This document shows positions 34,687 to 44,235 of a stretch of DNA of 64,000 nucleotides, in pieces. The position numbers and the translations under genes are program-made. Under the pieces are notes generated by a model. It worked only from the letters and a program-made list of their open reading frames with translations. It was not told where the DNA came from and searched no databases. Source of the stretch: Brevundimonas subvibrioides (lineage in GTDB: Bacteria; Pseudomonadota; Alphaproteobacteria; Caulobacterales; Caulobacteraceae); the NCBI RefSeq assembly GCF_027271155.1, contig NZ_CP114542.1, forward strand, positions 2,046,001-2,110,000, in the 5' to 3' direction. Numbering within the stretch: the stretch's first letter is position 1; every line of letters starts with the position of its first letter.

Positions 34687-37335
34687 ATGCCCGAACCTCA
34701 GCCTATTGAAGAGATTGTCGCTTGGTCGCAGAAGCGATCCGGATGGCAGCAAGATGCGCTCAGACGTTTCGCTGTAGGCGGCACATTGACGGTGGCGGAC
34801 AAAGCCGATCTGCTGCTTCTGCTCAAATCCAAGGCCGGTTTTAAACTTACCCCTGCCCCTCCTGCCCCAATCCCCCTGGCCGTGAACGATTTCACTGGGG
34901 CAGCGAAGGGTCCGCCCGTCGCTCTAAAGGGCATTCAGGGAGTGAAGGGGGTTAACCGCCTCGTTGACGGAGCAAGCATCACCTTTTCGCCCTCCGGCCT
35001 AACCGTCATCTACGGTCGTAACGGCAGCGGAAAGAGCGGGTACGCTAGAGTGCTCCGGTCGGCGTGCCGGACGCGACTCGATAATCCCGCCAAACTAAAG
35101 GTGTTGGACAATGTCTATGGGGCCGCCACCGGCCCTCAGTCGGCCGAAATCATCGTCGACTCTGGGGCTGGTGATACGTTTGTGCCGTGGGGTCCGGCTC
35201 AGCCCAAACCCAATGAGTTGCTGCAGGTCGCGGTGTTCGACAGTGCGGCAGCGGCCCTCTACGTCGACCAGGGTCATCAAATCCGCTTCCTGCCATTCGG
35301 GTTGGACCTGTTGCATAAACTCAATGAGGTCTGCCTAGAGTTCCGCGAGATCCTGGACGCTGAGGGGGCGCAAGTGGACGTAGCGCTTGGGCTCGCGGTG
35401 GTGAACTTCCCGGAGGAGCGTCCATCCGCAGCCCAAAAGTTCTACGCCAACCTCAGCGGAGGAACGGCAGACGACAAGATCACCGCAGTGACTTTATTCG
35501 GGTCCAAGGAACAAGCGCGTCTTGACGAGCTGAACGAACTGCTAGGATCGGCGGCTACCAGCAGTACCGACCTGTTTGGGCTGGCGGGGTGGACCGCCAC
35601 GCTGGCCGAACACTGCGGGACGGTCAGCGCTGGCTTGGGAAACTCTCGGCTCAAGGAGCTAGCCAAGGTGCGGAAAGACTACGATGCGGCGCGGAAAGCT
35701 GCGAGCCTGGACGCAAAGGCGCTGTTCGCTGGGGAGCCCCTTGATGGAGTGGGCGACAGCGAGTGGCGACTGCTCTGGGAGGCGGCCCGAAACTATTCCG
35801 TTACCCAAGCTTATCCCGACCTACCCTTCCCCGTCCTCAAGGTGGAAACTGAGCCCGCCTCGTGCGTCCTGTGCCAGCAGTCCTTGAGCGAAGATGCTGC
35901 CCAACGGCTTGAACGCTTTCGGCTCTTTGTGGAGGGCGAGCTGAACAGCAAGGCGAATGCGGGCAAGCTCGGCTTAGAGGCTGCACTGGCAGAGCTGCCT
36001 TCACTTGACGGATTTGAGGCCGATGATTGGAAGGCTCGTCTCGATCAGATCGCCGCCCGTAGCGAAGCGATAGCCAAACGATTGTCGCCGTTTCGTACGT
36101 GGGCGATTGAGCGCCTCGCGGCGGCCAAGGCCATCATTCAAGTTGACGCCGACACCCCCACGGGGCCGGACCTAGATTGCCCCTCAATTGAGCTTGCCGC
36201 CGCCTCCGAAACTTGGAGGAAGGCCGCAGAAGCTCTGGCTGCGACCGAAGACGCAGAGGCGCGTTCGCTGCTAGTAGCAGAGCAAAGGGAGCTGCAAGAC
36301 ACCAAGCACCTTGCCGCCAACGTAAGCCAGCTGAAGTCCCGGCGGGACCTTCTGCTCCAGCGCCACTGGATCGATGCTGCCCTCGCGGACGTCCAAACGA
36401 AGGCGATCACTGAACAAGCTAACAAATTCGTCGATACACACCTTACGAAAAAGGTGGTGGATCAGTTCAACGCCGAGCGAGGCATCCTTGAAATCGACGG
36501 GCTGAACGTCGGGCTGCAACGGGAGAGCGGCAAAACCAAAGCGACGTTTGGCACCAAGTCTGGGACCACCATCACGAAGGCCGCCTCGGATTTCCTCAGC
36601 GAGGGAGAGCAACGAGCATTGGCGCTCTCAGCGTTTCTCACCGAGGTCGTGATGACGGAAGGGGCTGGGCCGATAGTCGTGGATGACCCCGTTTCATCCC
36701 TCGACCGAGAGCGTTGCCGGGCTGTCGCTGATCGGCTGATTCAGGAAAGTAAGCTGAGGCAAGTAGTCGTTTTTACCCACGACCTGGTTTTCTTCAATGA
36801 CCTTGCAGCGGCCAGCCATGCCGCCGGAGAACCTATCCACTCGGTCGCGCTATTTGCCGACAAGGCAGCGGCGGGAAAGGTCGATCCCCACGGGATAAAC
36901 TGGCCAGGCCTCCCTGTCGCCAAGCGCCTAAACATCCTTAAGAAGGAGGCGACCGATATCGCAGCAATCCACAGCTCCAGCCCTACCGACTACGAATATC
37001 GCGCGAAGAACCTCTACGGTCGGATGCGAGATACCTACGAACGGATGGTCGAGGAGTGCATCTTCGCAGGCGTAGTCTCCCGAGGAGCAGATCGTGTCGA
37101 GACGCTCAAGCTAAGGTATGTGCATCTGTCGGACGCCACCGCCAATGCCTTCCACGGAGGGATGACCACTGCGAATACCTACAGCCACGACAACCCCGCT
37201 GCTGCGACGGTGAAGACCCCAGACCCAGTGGCCGTGGCGGCACATCTCAGCGAACTAGAGCAACTCGTGGCGACCATCGCCGCCGAGAACAAGGCGTCTG
37301 AGGGTCGGCGGCCAATGATGAAGCCGACAAAGTAA
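34687..37335 (+). CDS. RloC-like AAA ATPase, candidate anticodon nuclease
   Basis: 882 residues. ABC/SMC-type ATPase: Walker A VIYGRNGSGKSGYARVLRSA (~107-126), signature DFLSEGEQRALALSAFL, Walker B PIVVDDPVSSLD and FTHDLVFFNDL. A long middle region predicted helical contains CVLC (residues 393-396), reminiscent of the Zn-hook of RloC/Rad50. The C-terminal ~170 residues may hold a HEPN-type nuclease: RDTYE gives an Arg-x3-Glu, with histidines downstream (YVHLSD, AFHGG), as in the PrrC/RloC triad. RloC cleaves tRNA wobble positions after phage DNA damage. Nuclease assignment is inference. GGAGAG precedes the ATG. Confidence 0.7.
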   Translation: MPEPQPIEEIVAWSQKRSGWQQDALRRFAVGGTLTVADKADLLLLLKSKAGFKLTPAPPAPIPLAVNDFTGAAKGPPVALKGIQGVKGVNRLVDGASITFSPSGLTVIYGRNGSGKSGYARVLRSACRTRLDNPAKLKVLDNVYGAATGPQSAEIIVDSGAGDTFVPWGPAQPKPNELLQVAVFDSAAAALYVDQGHQIRFLPFGLDLLHKLNEVCLEFREILDAEGAQVDVALGLAVVNFPEERPSAAQKFYANLSGGTADDKITAVTLFGSKEQARLDELNELLGSAATSSTDLFGLAGWTATLAEHCGTVSAGLGNSRLKELAKVRKDYDAARKAASLDAKALFAGEPLDGVGDSEWRLLWEAARNYSVTQAYPDLPFPVLKVETEPASCVLCQQSLSEDAAQRLERFRLFVEGELNSKANAGKLGLEAALAELPSLDGFEADDWKARLDQIAARSEAIAKRLSPFRTWAIERLAAAKAIIQVDADTPTGPDLDCPSIELAAASETWRKAAEALAATEDAEARSLLVAEQRELQDTKHLAANVSQLKSRRDLLLQRHWIDAALADVQTKAITEQANKFVDTHLTKKVVDQFNAERGILEIDGLNVGLQRESGKTKATFGTKSGTTITKAASDFLSEGEQRALALSAFLTEVVMTEGAGPIVVDDPVSSLDRERCRAVADRLIQESKLRQVVVFTHDLVFFNDLAAASHAAGEPIHSVALFADKAAAGKVDPHGINWPGLPVAKRLNILKKEATDIAAIHSSSPTDYEYRAKNLYGRMRDTYERMVEECIFAGVVSRGADRVETLKLRYVHLSDATANAFHGGMTTANTYSHDNPAAATVKTPDPVAVAAHLSELEQLVATIAAENKASEGRRPMMKPTK

Positions 37336-37526
37336 GGGCCTCGCGTTTCTCGAGGTGCTCAAACGTCTCGACTTCGAGACCTGACGCCTCAAGTGCCGAA
37401 CTCGGTGATCCAACAAGGGGTGCGCGCTATTTGAACGGCCTCTACGGTTTCACTTCCTGAACGCCCTGGCCCATCGCGAGGCCGGGCCCGAACAGGAGGC
37501 TTCGGTCCCAAGAAATCTTCCGCCCG

Positions 37527-38008
37527 CTACCCGGTAGGGTCCTCATCTTCAGCGGCCTCGTCGAGCCGCTCGACCCTGTAATAAAGTGCAATCGCTACCA
37601 TGACGCCGCCCCCGCACGTCGCTTTGACTCCTTCGTCGACAAGATGCGTTGCGAGCCCCTGCTTGACCCCACACCCGGGACAATCCCAGACCACCTGCTG
37701 CGGGGCGAACAGGTCTTCGCCCCCTCTCCATCGCCGCTTCGCTGAAACGACACCACCCGGCTCCGATCGGCCCACGGATCGGCCGTGATTAGCTCGCGCA
37801 TAACCGGACCGACCTGCCACTTGGCCATGGCCAAATGGCGCATCTCCGCGAGGTACATCTGCAACCACTCATAGGCCACAGCCTCCAACGCCAGACGGAG
37901 CTCAAGGCAGGCGTAGCGCGCCGACATTTCGCCAGTCTGGCCAAGCAGGGTCTCGGCGCTGCTCACATGCGCCCGAGCGCGGCTCCAGAAATTTATCTGC
38001 TCGGCCAT
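37527..38008 (-). pseudogene. Frameshifted hypothetical protein gene
   Basis: The ATG at 38008 begins AEQINFWSRARAHVSSAETL, LGQTGEMSARYACLELRLAL and EAVAYEWLQMYLAEMRHLAM, continuing to PWADRSRVVSF near 37745. There the frame loses sense, and the alternative frame continues convincingly: EDLFAPQQVVWDCPGCGVKQ, GLATHLVDEGVKATCGGGVM and ALYYRVERLDEAAEDEDPTG to a stop at 37527. A single indel separates the halves. The intact protein would be ~160 residues. Family not recognised. Confidence 0.6.
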
Positions 38009-38038
38009 CACACCCTCTTGGATCGCCACCGTGGTTAG

Positions 38039-38258
38039 TCAGAGTTCGTCCAGCCCCGCCAGTGTCTCAAGAAAGGCCCGTGCCAACTTGCCCACTCAGC
38101 CTCCGAGGCGTCGTAGATCGAAGCGGTCTCCCGATGTAGTAGTGGCTCGCCAAGCTCTGGGCCCCCTTCGAAAAGTTTGCCGACCCGCGACCCGGTTCAT
38201 GCGGCAACACCGCCGACCGATCGATCGGGTCAAAGACGCCGATGAGACCTGCGATCAT
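38039..38258 (-). pseudogene. Decayed gene fragment upstream of the frameshifted gene
   Basis: Three consecutive minus-strand segments in different frames read as protein: MIAGLIGVFDPIDRSAVLPH from 38258; then RVGKLFEGGPELGEPLLHRE and TASIYDASEAEWA; then KLARAFLETLAGLDEL and a stop at 38039. At least two indels are needed to join them. The fragment lies directly upstream of, and on the same strand as, another frameshifted gene, so a two-gene module appears to have decayed. Family unknown. Confidence 0.45.
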
Positions 38259-38309
38259 GCCGTGAGTTTCCAGTCGTCGAGGGCCGGACGCCCGTCGTTC
38301 CCACGGAGC

Positions 38310-38921
38310 TCATTGACCCGAACCGCGGGGAAGCGGATCGATGACCTCGATGCGTCCGGTGCTGCGGTCGTAGGCCAGCAGGACCGTACGTCCGACGGCG
38401 CTTGCCGCCTCGAACGGCGCTCGGTCCGCCTTCGCGATGCGCCCCGCTGACCATCCGTCCAGGAAGGCGAAGAACCGCTCGAACGCTGCCTCGGTCTCGT
38501 CCTCCGACAAGCCGACCGGGACCAGGAATTTGAACCGCGTCTGGTCGTCGCGCTGAAACCAGATCGAAAAGACCGGACTGTAGCGCTGGGGGGTAGCTAC
38601 GACCTTCCCGGGCGATCCGATCCTGGAGACAGCAACCTGACCGACACGAGCGGCGACACGTTTCACGCCCGACTTCAGTGCGGCGTAGTGGTCCTTGCCG
38701 GCTTCGCCGAGGAACCCGTCGAAATAGGATTTGGCCACATACAGCATGATCGCGGTCGGCATCAGCCATTCGACGCCGGCCATGGCGCGGGTCGTCGGCG
38801 TTGTTTCCATCCCGAGAGACAGACCGTCGGCGGCGACCGTGTCGCGGAACTCGGCGGAAATCGCCGCGCTGTAAGGGCTGCCTTCGCAGGCGAAGATCAG
38901 ATCGGGCATCTGCGAATCCAT
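38310..38921 (-). CDS. Hypothetical protein
   Basis: 203 residues, starting DSQMPDLIFACEGSPYSAAI. Continuing features: VEWLMPTAIMLYVAKSYFDG, FLGEAGKDHYAALKSGVKRV, YSPVFSIWFQRDDQTRFKFL and AYDRSTGRIEVIDPLPRG. A moderately hydrophobic segment (~50-65) is not clearly transmembrane. No family recognised. Good ribosome site AGGAGGG seven bases before the ATG. Divergent from the NACHT gene and adjacent to decayed genes; it may be the accessory partner of either. Confidence 0.65.
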   Translation of the reverse strand: MDSQMPDLIFACEGSPYSAAISAEFRDTVAADGLSLGMETTPTTRAMAGVEWLMPTAIMLYVAKSYFDGFLGEAGKDHYAALKSGVKRVAARVGQVAVSRIGSPGKVVATPQRYSPVFSIWFQRDDQTRFKFLVPVGLSEDETEAAFERFFAFLDGWSAGRIAKADRAPFEAASAVGRTVLLAYDRSTGRIEVIDPLPRGSGQ

Positions 38922-39071
38922 GGATACCCTCCTGATGTCAGATTACTCGGTCCTGCTCTAGTATGGAGGAGAAAGCGCTTAGCGCGCGCACCGAGCGGCT
39001 GTGCTCCAGGAGGCGCTCCGGTGGAATCCTGTTAGGAGTCCTCTCGACGGAACCGCAGGAGAGGAAAGAAG

Positions 39072-42000
39072 GTGACGGAAGCGGCGGGCCCGAGCAATCA
39101 GGATGGCGTCTTCTACCAGAACACGGTCGCGGCCAGTCATCTGGCCGACCTGCTGAATCTTCACAGGGCGTCGCCGCGCGAGAGCGTGATCGAGGTACGC
39201 GTCGAGGCTCTCGAGCATGTCGACGACATCGTGGTGACTTACGCCGATCGACACCGCGAGTTCATCCAGGCGAAATCGAACCTCAGAGCCTCAGGCGACG
39301 CCTGGACGAGTCTATGGACGGATTTCGCGAAACAGGCGTCTGACCCCGGGTTCCGATCCGATGACCGGCTGGTGCTCGCGCTCGGACGTCGCGGAAAGCT
39401 GGGAGAGGCTCTTCAGGCCATGTCCGAAAGGGCCACGGCGACCACAGAGGCGGAATGGGACGCCCGCTGCGGGATCGGTGTCGGGACAACCCTGGCGGCC
39501 GTCCGCGATGCGCTTCCCGCCGGAGCCAACGCCCTGGACCTCTTCCGTCTGATCGAGATCCGGGTCTCGACGCTCGACGATCTGGGAACGGATTTCCACC
39601 GCCTTGATTTGGGAACCGCAGCGCCGCTGCCTAACACGCTGCAATCGCAGCTGCGCGACCTTGTAGGCGGCGAAGCGCGTCGGCGGGGGATGTTTCGAGC
39701 GCTATCCCTGCGACGGCAGCTGGCGGACGACTTCGGTGCGGACTTGTTCGAGCCGAAGGATTGGGGGCTGGGAGCCTATCGTGAAGCTCTGGGGCGATCG
39801 CAGCGCATTGAGATTCCCGGACGAGGGGTCAGTGCGCCGGTGGACAAGGTGGTCGTCTGGCCGCGCGCGCGTCTGCAGGTCGCCTCGCCGCAGACGGACT
39901 TCGACGACGAAACGCCGCGCTGGGACGCCCAGCGTTCCGAAGGCGGCGTGGATCTCTCGGCCTTCCCTGGCGAGGCTCTGCAGCACTGCGTCCTCGTGGC
40001 AGGTCCAGGGTTCGGCAAATCGACTATCGTCTCGGCCCTTAGCGCCCGGATGCTGGCCACCCCGATCACGCCCGTTCAGGTCTCCCTCGGCACCTTCGCC
40101 GAAATGGACCTCTCGGTCGTCGAGTTCCTCGATAGCCAGGTAAACCGGGACTACTCCGTCCGCGTTGATTGGCTTCGTCTCGCCGACCGTGGCCTGGTCT
40201 GCGTGCTGTTTGACGGACTGGACGAAGTCCCGACCGCCAGTCGAGCCATGATCATCCGTCGCATCCAGCAGTTCAGCGGACGGTTTCCACAGACCCCCTG
40301 GCTCCTGACGGTTCGAGACCCGGCTGCACTTAACGGGCCGCTGGAGGGCCAGATTGTCGAGCTGGAGCCTTTCGACAATCCGGAAATCTCCAAGCTCGTC
40401 GAAATCTACAAGACCTGGTCTCCGGAACTCGACCCGTGGGCCTTCACAAACGGTCTGGCGGCCTATCCCGAGGTGGCGCGGCTCGCCCGGATCCCGCTGT
40501 TCCTGTCGATCATGCTGGCCTCCTGGACGCCGCAGAGCGCCCGGCCGGCCAGACGGTCCGATCTGATCGAGAGCTACCTGGCGAACCTGTTCAAGGCCCA
40601 GAGCGCCAAAGGGCGCCCCCTTCCCGAGCTCTCTGACGCAGAGTTGCGTCGGGTGTCGGAATTCATCGCCTTCGACAGCCTGCAGCGCGAGGAGATCGGC
40701 CTGTCGGATCGTCAGGCCGCCCGGGCCATCGGAGCGGCGACCGCGGCCCCTCCCGATGCGGTGCTAACCCAGTTGCTGGCGTGCGGCGTGCTACGACGCG
40801 GGCTGGATCGACGCTTGCAGTTTCCTTATCCGATCGTGCAGGAGTATCTCGCCGCCGTTCACATCGTCGACGAGCGACCAGACGAGGTGGCGGGCCGCAT
40901 CGACGATGTAGTGAAAAGGCCTTGGGCCCAGGTCATCCAGTTTGCTCTCGAGCTGCTGCCGGACCCGTCGCCGCAGATCCGGGCCATGCTCGCCCGCCCG
41001 GACGACGCCTTTTCCACAGGCCTGCGGCTGCTTGGGCGTTGCGTTGCAAACGGAGCTGAAGTCGATCCAGCATTGCGGGATGCAATCGGTGTTCGCCTCG
41101 CAGACCTGTGGCGGCACGCAGACCACCGCATTCGCGAGCGGGTCGGACGACTTCTGGTCGACGCCTACTCCCGCCCCCTTCATCCTGAAGTCCGCAATCG
41201 GCTTGGCACCCGCTGGCTTCTAGGCTGCGGAGGGGTCGAGATCATCTCGGCGCAGGCGGACCCGGCGCTCACCCTGGAGGTCGTCGACGAGCTGCTCGAC
41301 AGCGGACTGGAGACCTTCATGGGGCTGCGCGGCCTGGAGCCTTCCCTGAGAGTGGTCGGCCGCGAAGTGGCCTTGAGGGTCGCCCAGCGAGCGCGGCGGC
41401 AAGGCACCACCGCCGAAGAGTTTGAAGGCCTGACGGATTTTCTCGACGCGCTCGAGCCCTTGGCGGATCCTCCGGCGGAGCTGGTGGAACTCGCGCTCGA
41501 TCCGACCATGCCGGAATACGTCCGCTTGGCGGTGCGCGCCGTGCTTCCGGAGGCGCTCGACGCGGCGGCGATCTCCGTCGCGATCAACGCCCTGGCCAGC
41601 GATGAATGGAAGGAGCAGTCGGCCGCCATGACCCTGCTGGCCCGCGCGACCGACATCGGCGCCATGCTCGGCGACATCCTCACCGGCACCGAAGCTCCCC
41701 CTGAGGCGCAGACATACCTGGTCGAACACCTGTCCACACTGGTGCGGGATCAGCAGGAACGGGGAAGGATCGCGGGCCTCGTCCTGCAGCACGCCGGTCT
41801 CGATCAACGACATCAGGATATCCTTCGAGTCTATCAGCTCCGGGCCGGCGACCGCACGGCGCTCGAGGCGCTGGTCGAGCGGATCGAGCACGCGCCGCTC
41901 GACGTCGTTCAAGCCGTCCTCGCGAGCCTCAACAGCGTGCCTGACCGCCAACTCGGCAAGGTGGCCCTAGCGAAGGTGCGCGCCCGCTGCGATCCGCCAT

Positions 42001-42557
42001 CTGCCGCGGTCGGGCTCGCCGGAGCCGCACTTTTCGGCATGACCAAAAGGCTGACGATGGACGGGTGGAACCACTACGCCATGGACGACGCGCCCCGGCA
42101 CCCGGCCTGGGACACCTGGAGGCCCGCGTTCGACGCCTGGATCGCGACCGTGGGATTGTCGACCGTGGAGCGTCTTCGGCTGTGCGACGCGATGATCGGT
42201 ATCCGGCCCGACCTGATTTCAGATATCGAGGCGATCGTGCTGTCCGCAACCGAGCCAGATGGCACCGAGTGGGACGAAGATAAGGGCGGCCACCACCTTC
42301 GAGGCGGAATGGATGAACTGCGACGCCACAGGGTGGCGATCCCGCTGTCCCTGGCGGAAGCCTTCGTCCGAGCGAAGCGGCCGAACCTGATCTACGCCGG
42401 GGTGGCCGCCATCGGTGCCCATGCCAGCCAGGAGGCTCTGGACCTTCTGCTCGCCCTGCATCGTACAACTAGAAGGGGCCGATCGACCCTGCGCGAGGAA
42501 ATCGAAGTGGTCGCTGCCCGCCTCGGCGTCGTCATCATGCCTGAGGACATGACCTGA
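39072..42557 (+). CDS. Nuclease-NACHT STAND NTPase with helical repeats
   Basis: 1161 residues. N-terminal restriction-endonuclease-like domain of DUF4297/Cap4 type: VEALEHVDDIVVTYADRHRE followed by FIQAKS, giving the D...QxK nuclease pattern (~45-65). Then a NACHT NTPase: Walker A VLVAGPGFGKST (~307-318), Walker B VCVLFDGLDEVPTASRAMII (~376), NACHT-type RIPLFLSIMLASW and FPYPIVQEYLAAVHI. The C-terminal ~550 residues are alpha-helical HEAT-like repeats, a sensor module. This nuclease-NACHT-repeat order matches bacterial Avs/bNACHT anti-phage proteins. GTG start behind AGGAGAGG. Single-gene system. Confidence 0.82.
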   Translation: MTEAAGPSNQDGVFYQNTVAASHLADLLNLHRASPRESVIEVRVEALEHVDDIVVTYADRHREFIQAKSNLRASGDAWTSLWTDFAKQASDPGFRSDDRLVLALGRRGKLGEALQAMSERATATTEAEWDARCGIGVGTTLAAVRDALPAGANALDLFRLIEIRVSTLDDLGTDFHRLDLGTAAPLPNTLQSQLRDLVGGEARRRGMFRALSLRRQLADDFGADLFEPKDWGLGAYREALGRSQRIEIPGRGVSAPVDKVVVWPRARLQVASPQTDFDDETPRWDAQRSEGGVDLSAFPGEALQHCVLVAGPGFGKSTIVSALSARMLATPITPVQVSLGTFAEMDLSVVEFLDSQVNRDYSVRVDWLRLADRGLVCVLFDGLDEVPTASRAMIIRRIQQFSGRFPQTPWLLTVRDPAALNGPLEGQIVELEPFDNPEISKLVEIYKTWSPELDPWAFTNGLAAYPEVARLARIPLFLSIMLASWTPQSARPARRSDLIESYLANLFKAQSAKGRPLPELSDAELRRVSEFIAFDSLQREEIGLSDRQAARAIGAATAAPPDAVLTQLLACGVLRRGLDRRLQFPYPIVQEYLAAVHIVDERPDEVAGRIDDVVKRPWAQVIQFALELLPDPSPQIRAMLARPDDAFSTGLRLLGRCVANGAEVDPALRDAIGVRLADLWRHADHRIRERVGRLLVDAYSRPLHPEVRNRLGTRWLLGCGGVEIISAQADPALTLEVVDELLDSGLETFMGLRGLEPSLRVVGREVALRVAQRARRQGTTAEEFEGLTDFLDALEPLADPPAELVELALDPTMPEYVRLAVRAVLPEALDAAAISVAINALASDEWKEQSAAMTLLARATDIGAMLGDILTGTEAPPEAQTYLVEHLSTLVRDQQERGRIAGLVLQHAGLDQRHQDILRVYQLRAGDRTALEALVERIEHAPLDVVQAVLASLNSVPDRQLGKVALAKVRARCDPPSAAVGLAGAALFGMTKRLTMDGWNHYAMDDAPRHPAWDTWRPAFDAWIATVGLSTVERLRLCDAMIGIRPDLISDIEAIVLSATEPDGTEWDEDKGGHHLRGGMDELRRHRVAIPLSLAEAFVRAKRPNLIYAGVAAIGAHASQEALDLLLALHRTTRRGRSTLREEIEVVAARLGVVIMPEDMT

Positions 42558-42975
42558 CGGAAGCTTGGTCGCATCGCGTTTCGTCTAAGCTTTCCTGTTC
42601 GCAGCGGCCGATAGTCTCAGGCGAGGAAGTCGATGCATGACGGTCGAGGAACACGAAAGGTTCGGCTAGTTACGCAACCTACACGTACACTCTCCGAATG
42701 TCTGCAATCAGTCAGCAGCGGCCATACGATCTAAATGCATTTGTCTGCCTTTGTACTAACAGCGTGGCCCACGCCCCTGCTCGCAAAGCACCGCCCAGAA
42801 ACTGACGCTCGACACGCGCTCCGCCGTTCGATTTGCTCAGATCCCACTCAGTGGAGTTGACTTGATCTGCACTCAAGCCGTGTTACGGATCTTGCTACCT
42901 CACGTCAGCACTGATCCATCTCGCGCGCTTCTAAGCCGAGCTTGTTCGCTGCGCTTGGGTCGCTAAGCTCCGCCA
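42558..42975. other. Intergenic region with one repeat copy
   Basis: No gene visible. Positions ~42745-42880 form a long copy of the dispersed island repeat. A possible promoter element TTGACT at 42857 is followed about 17 bases later by TGTTAC, just upstream of the PD-(D/E)XK gene. The rest is unremarkable. Confidence 0.45.
42745..42880 (+). repeat. Dispersed island repeat, copy C
   Basis: Shares with the 44.3 kb copy an ordered set of blocks: GCGTGGCCC, GCCCCTGC, GCACCGCCCAGAA, CACGCGC, TTCGA and, at the end, CAGTGGAGTTGACTTGATCT followed by GCACTCAAG. Total extent about 135 bases. It lies ~95 bases before the PD-(D/E)XK gene. Confidence 0.6.
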
Positions 42976-44235
42976 ATGGACGGCAATGACAGAAGACCTG
43001 ACGCCGATTTGGGGCCTTCGCTTTCTACCGAAGCGCAGTTGGGAGCGATATTTGACGACGCGGACTTTCTCGCCATCCATCGTCGCATGTCGCCGTTCAA
43101 TGTCTTCGAGGCCGTCGGTGCCATCCGTGGCGAACTTCGCCACTCCAATTTCCTAGCTTACCTGCTCTCGCCCAATCGGCCCCACGGCCTCGGCTCGCGC
43201 GCTCTCGCCGCATTCTTACGCCGTGTCCTTGACCGAATGGAACCGGACGAGCGGCCGATTATGTTGTTGGAACTACTCGTCGCTGAACTCGATGATGCAG
43301 TCGTCTATCGCGAGCGCGACAACATCGACATCTTGATCGAGCTGCCTAGTTTGAAACTGGTTGTGGCGATCGAAAACAAAATCGGAGCAAGCGCCGGCGA
43401 CGGGCAGCTAAGGCGCTATAGCGACAAGGTTTCGCAAGTTTATCCAAATCATAAGAGGCTCTTTGTATTCCTGACTCCCGACGGGACGTCAGCGGACGAG
43501 GAAGGCTATATCGCCTATGGCTACGCCGACATGGCCGACACCCTCGAAAGCCTCGTCAGAGATGAGCTCACTGAGCACTCTGAAGCCGGATTGGTCGTAC
43601 GCCACTACGTAGAAATGTTACGGAGGCACGTCGTGCACGATGAAAAGCTACAGGCGCTCGCGATAGCACTCTACGAGCGGCATAAAGAGGCTTTTGATTT
43701 TATCTTCGACGCCAGACCGGCGGCCACCAGCCTCGTGACCGTGGTTCGCGACAGTGCGTTAGCGGTGGAGGGCCTTATCGAAGACAGTGGATCTACCAAC
43801 CTCTTTCGTTTCGCACCCGAGGTCTGGGACGAACGCTTGACGATCATCAAAGGCGATCCGACCAAATGGTCAAAGACCGGCCGAGGGCTGTTGTTCGAAG
43901 TCAAAACCTACAACGGGTCGCCAGGTCGCGTGAACGTTTCCCTTATTCTAGGTCCAGGGGACGCTAGTATGAGAGCCGGTGTTTACGCTGAAGCTCTCGC
44001 TCAGCCGCACCTGTTTACTGGGCTGGTCAAGCCGATGGGAGCTCAATGGGTCACTATCTTTAGCCGCGACCTCCAGACTGCTCAGCAGGCGAAAGGTCAA
44101 AGCTTTCAGGTTCAGGCCAATAGCGCCGGCTTGGCGTGGTCAGATTTCCAGGGACGAAGCCTGCAGCCGTTGATCGACGCGATAATCGACATTGATGATC
44201 GGCTCGTCGCCACAGCTTCTAGGGTAGCCGGCTGA
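42976..44235 (+). CDS. PD-(D/E)XK nuclease superfamily protein
   Basis: 419 residues. Nuclease core at ~113-136: NIDILIELPSLKLVVAIENK, giving D-x(n)-E-x-K, preceded by a conserved NFLAYLLSPNRPHGLGSRAL segment typical of the PDDEXK_4 family (PF14281). QLRRYSDKV and KRLFVFLTPDG extend the core. The C-terminal half is a mixed domain of unknown role. These solitary nuclease genes are frequent in defence islands. ATG start. Flanked by two copies of the dispersed repeat, as if inserted as a cassette. Confidence 0.82.
   Translation: MDGNDRRPDADLGPSLSTEAQLGAIFDDADFLAIHRRMSPFNVFEAVGAIRGELRHSNFLAYLLSPNRPHGLGSRALAAFLRRVLDRMEPDERPIMLLELLVAELDDAVVYRERDNIDILIELPSLKLVVAIENKIGASAGDGQLRRYSDKVSQVYPNHKRLFVFLTPDGTSADEEGYIAYGYADMADTLESLVRDELTEHSEAGLVVRHYVEMLRRHVVHDEKLQALAIALYERHKEAFDFIFDARPAATSLVTVVRDSALAVEGLIEDSGSTNLFRFAPEVWDERLTIIKGDPTKWSKTGRGLLFEVKTYNGSPGRVNVSLILGPGDASMRAGVYAEALAQPHLFTGLVKPMGAQWVTIFSRDLQTAQQAKGQSFQVQANSAGLAWSDFQGRSLQPLIDAIIDIDDRLVATASRVAG

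Noticed and set aside
38031..38450. 139-codon plus-strand frame across the decayed region
   Set aside because: Arginine/proline-rich shadow of minus-strand coding sequence with no recognisable features.
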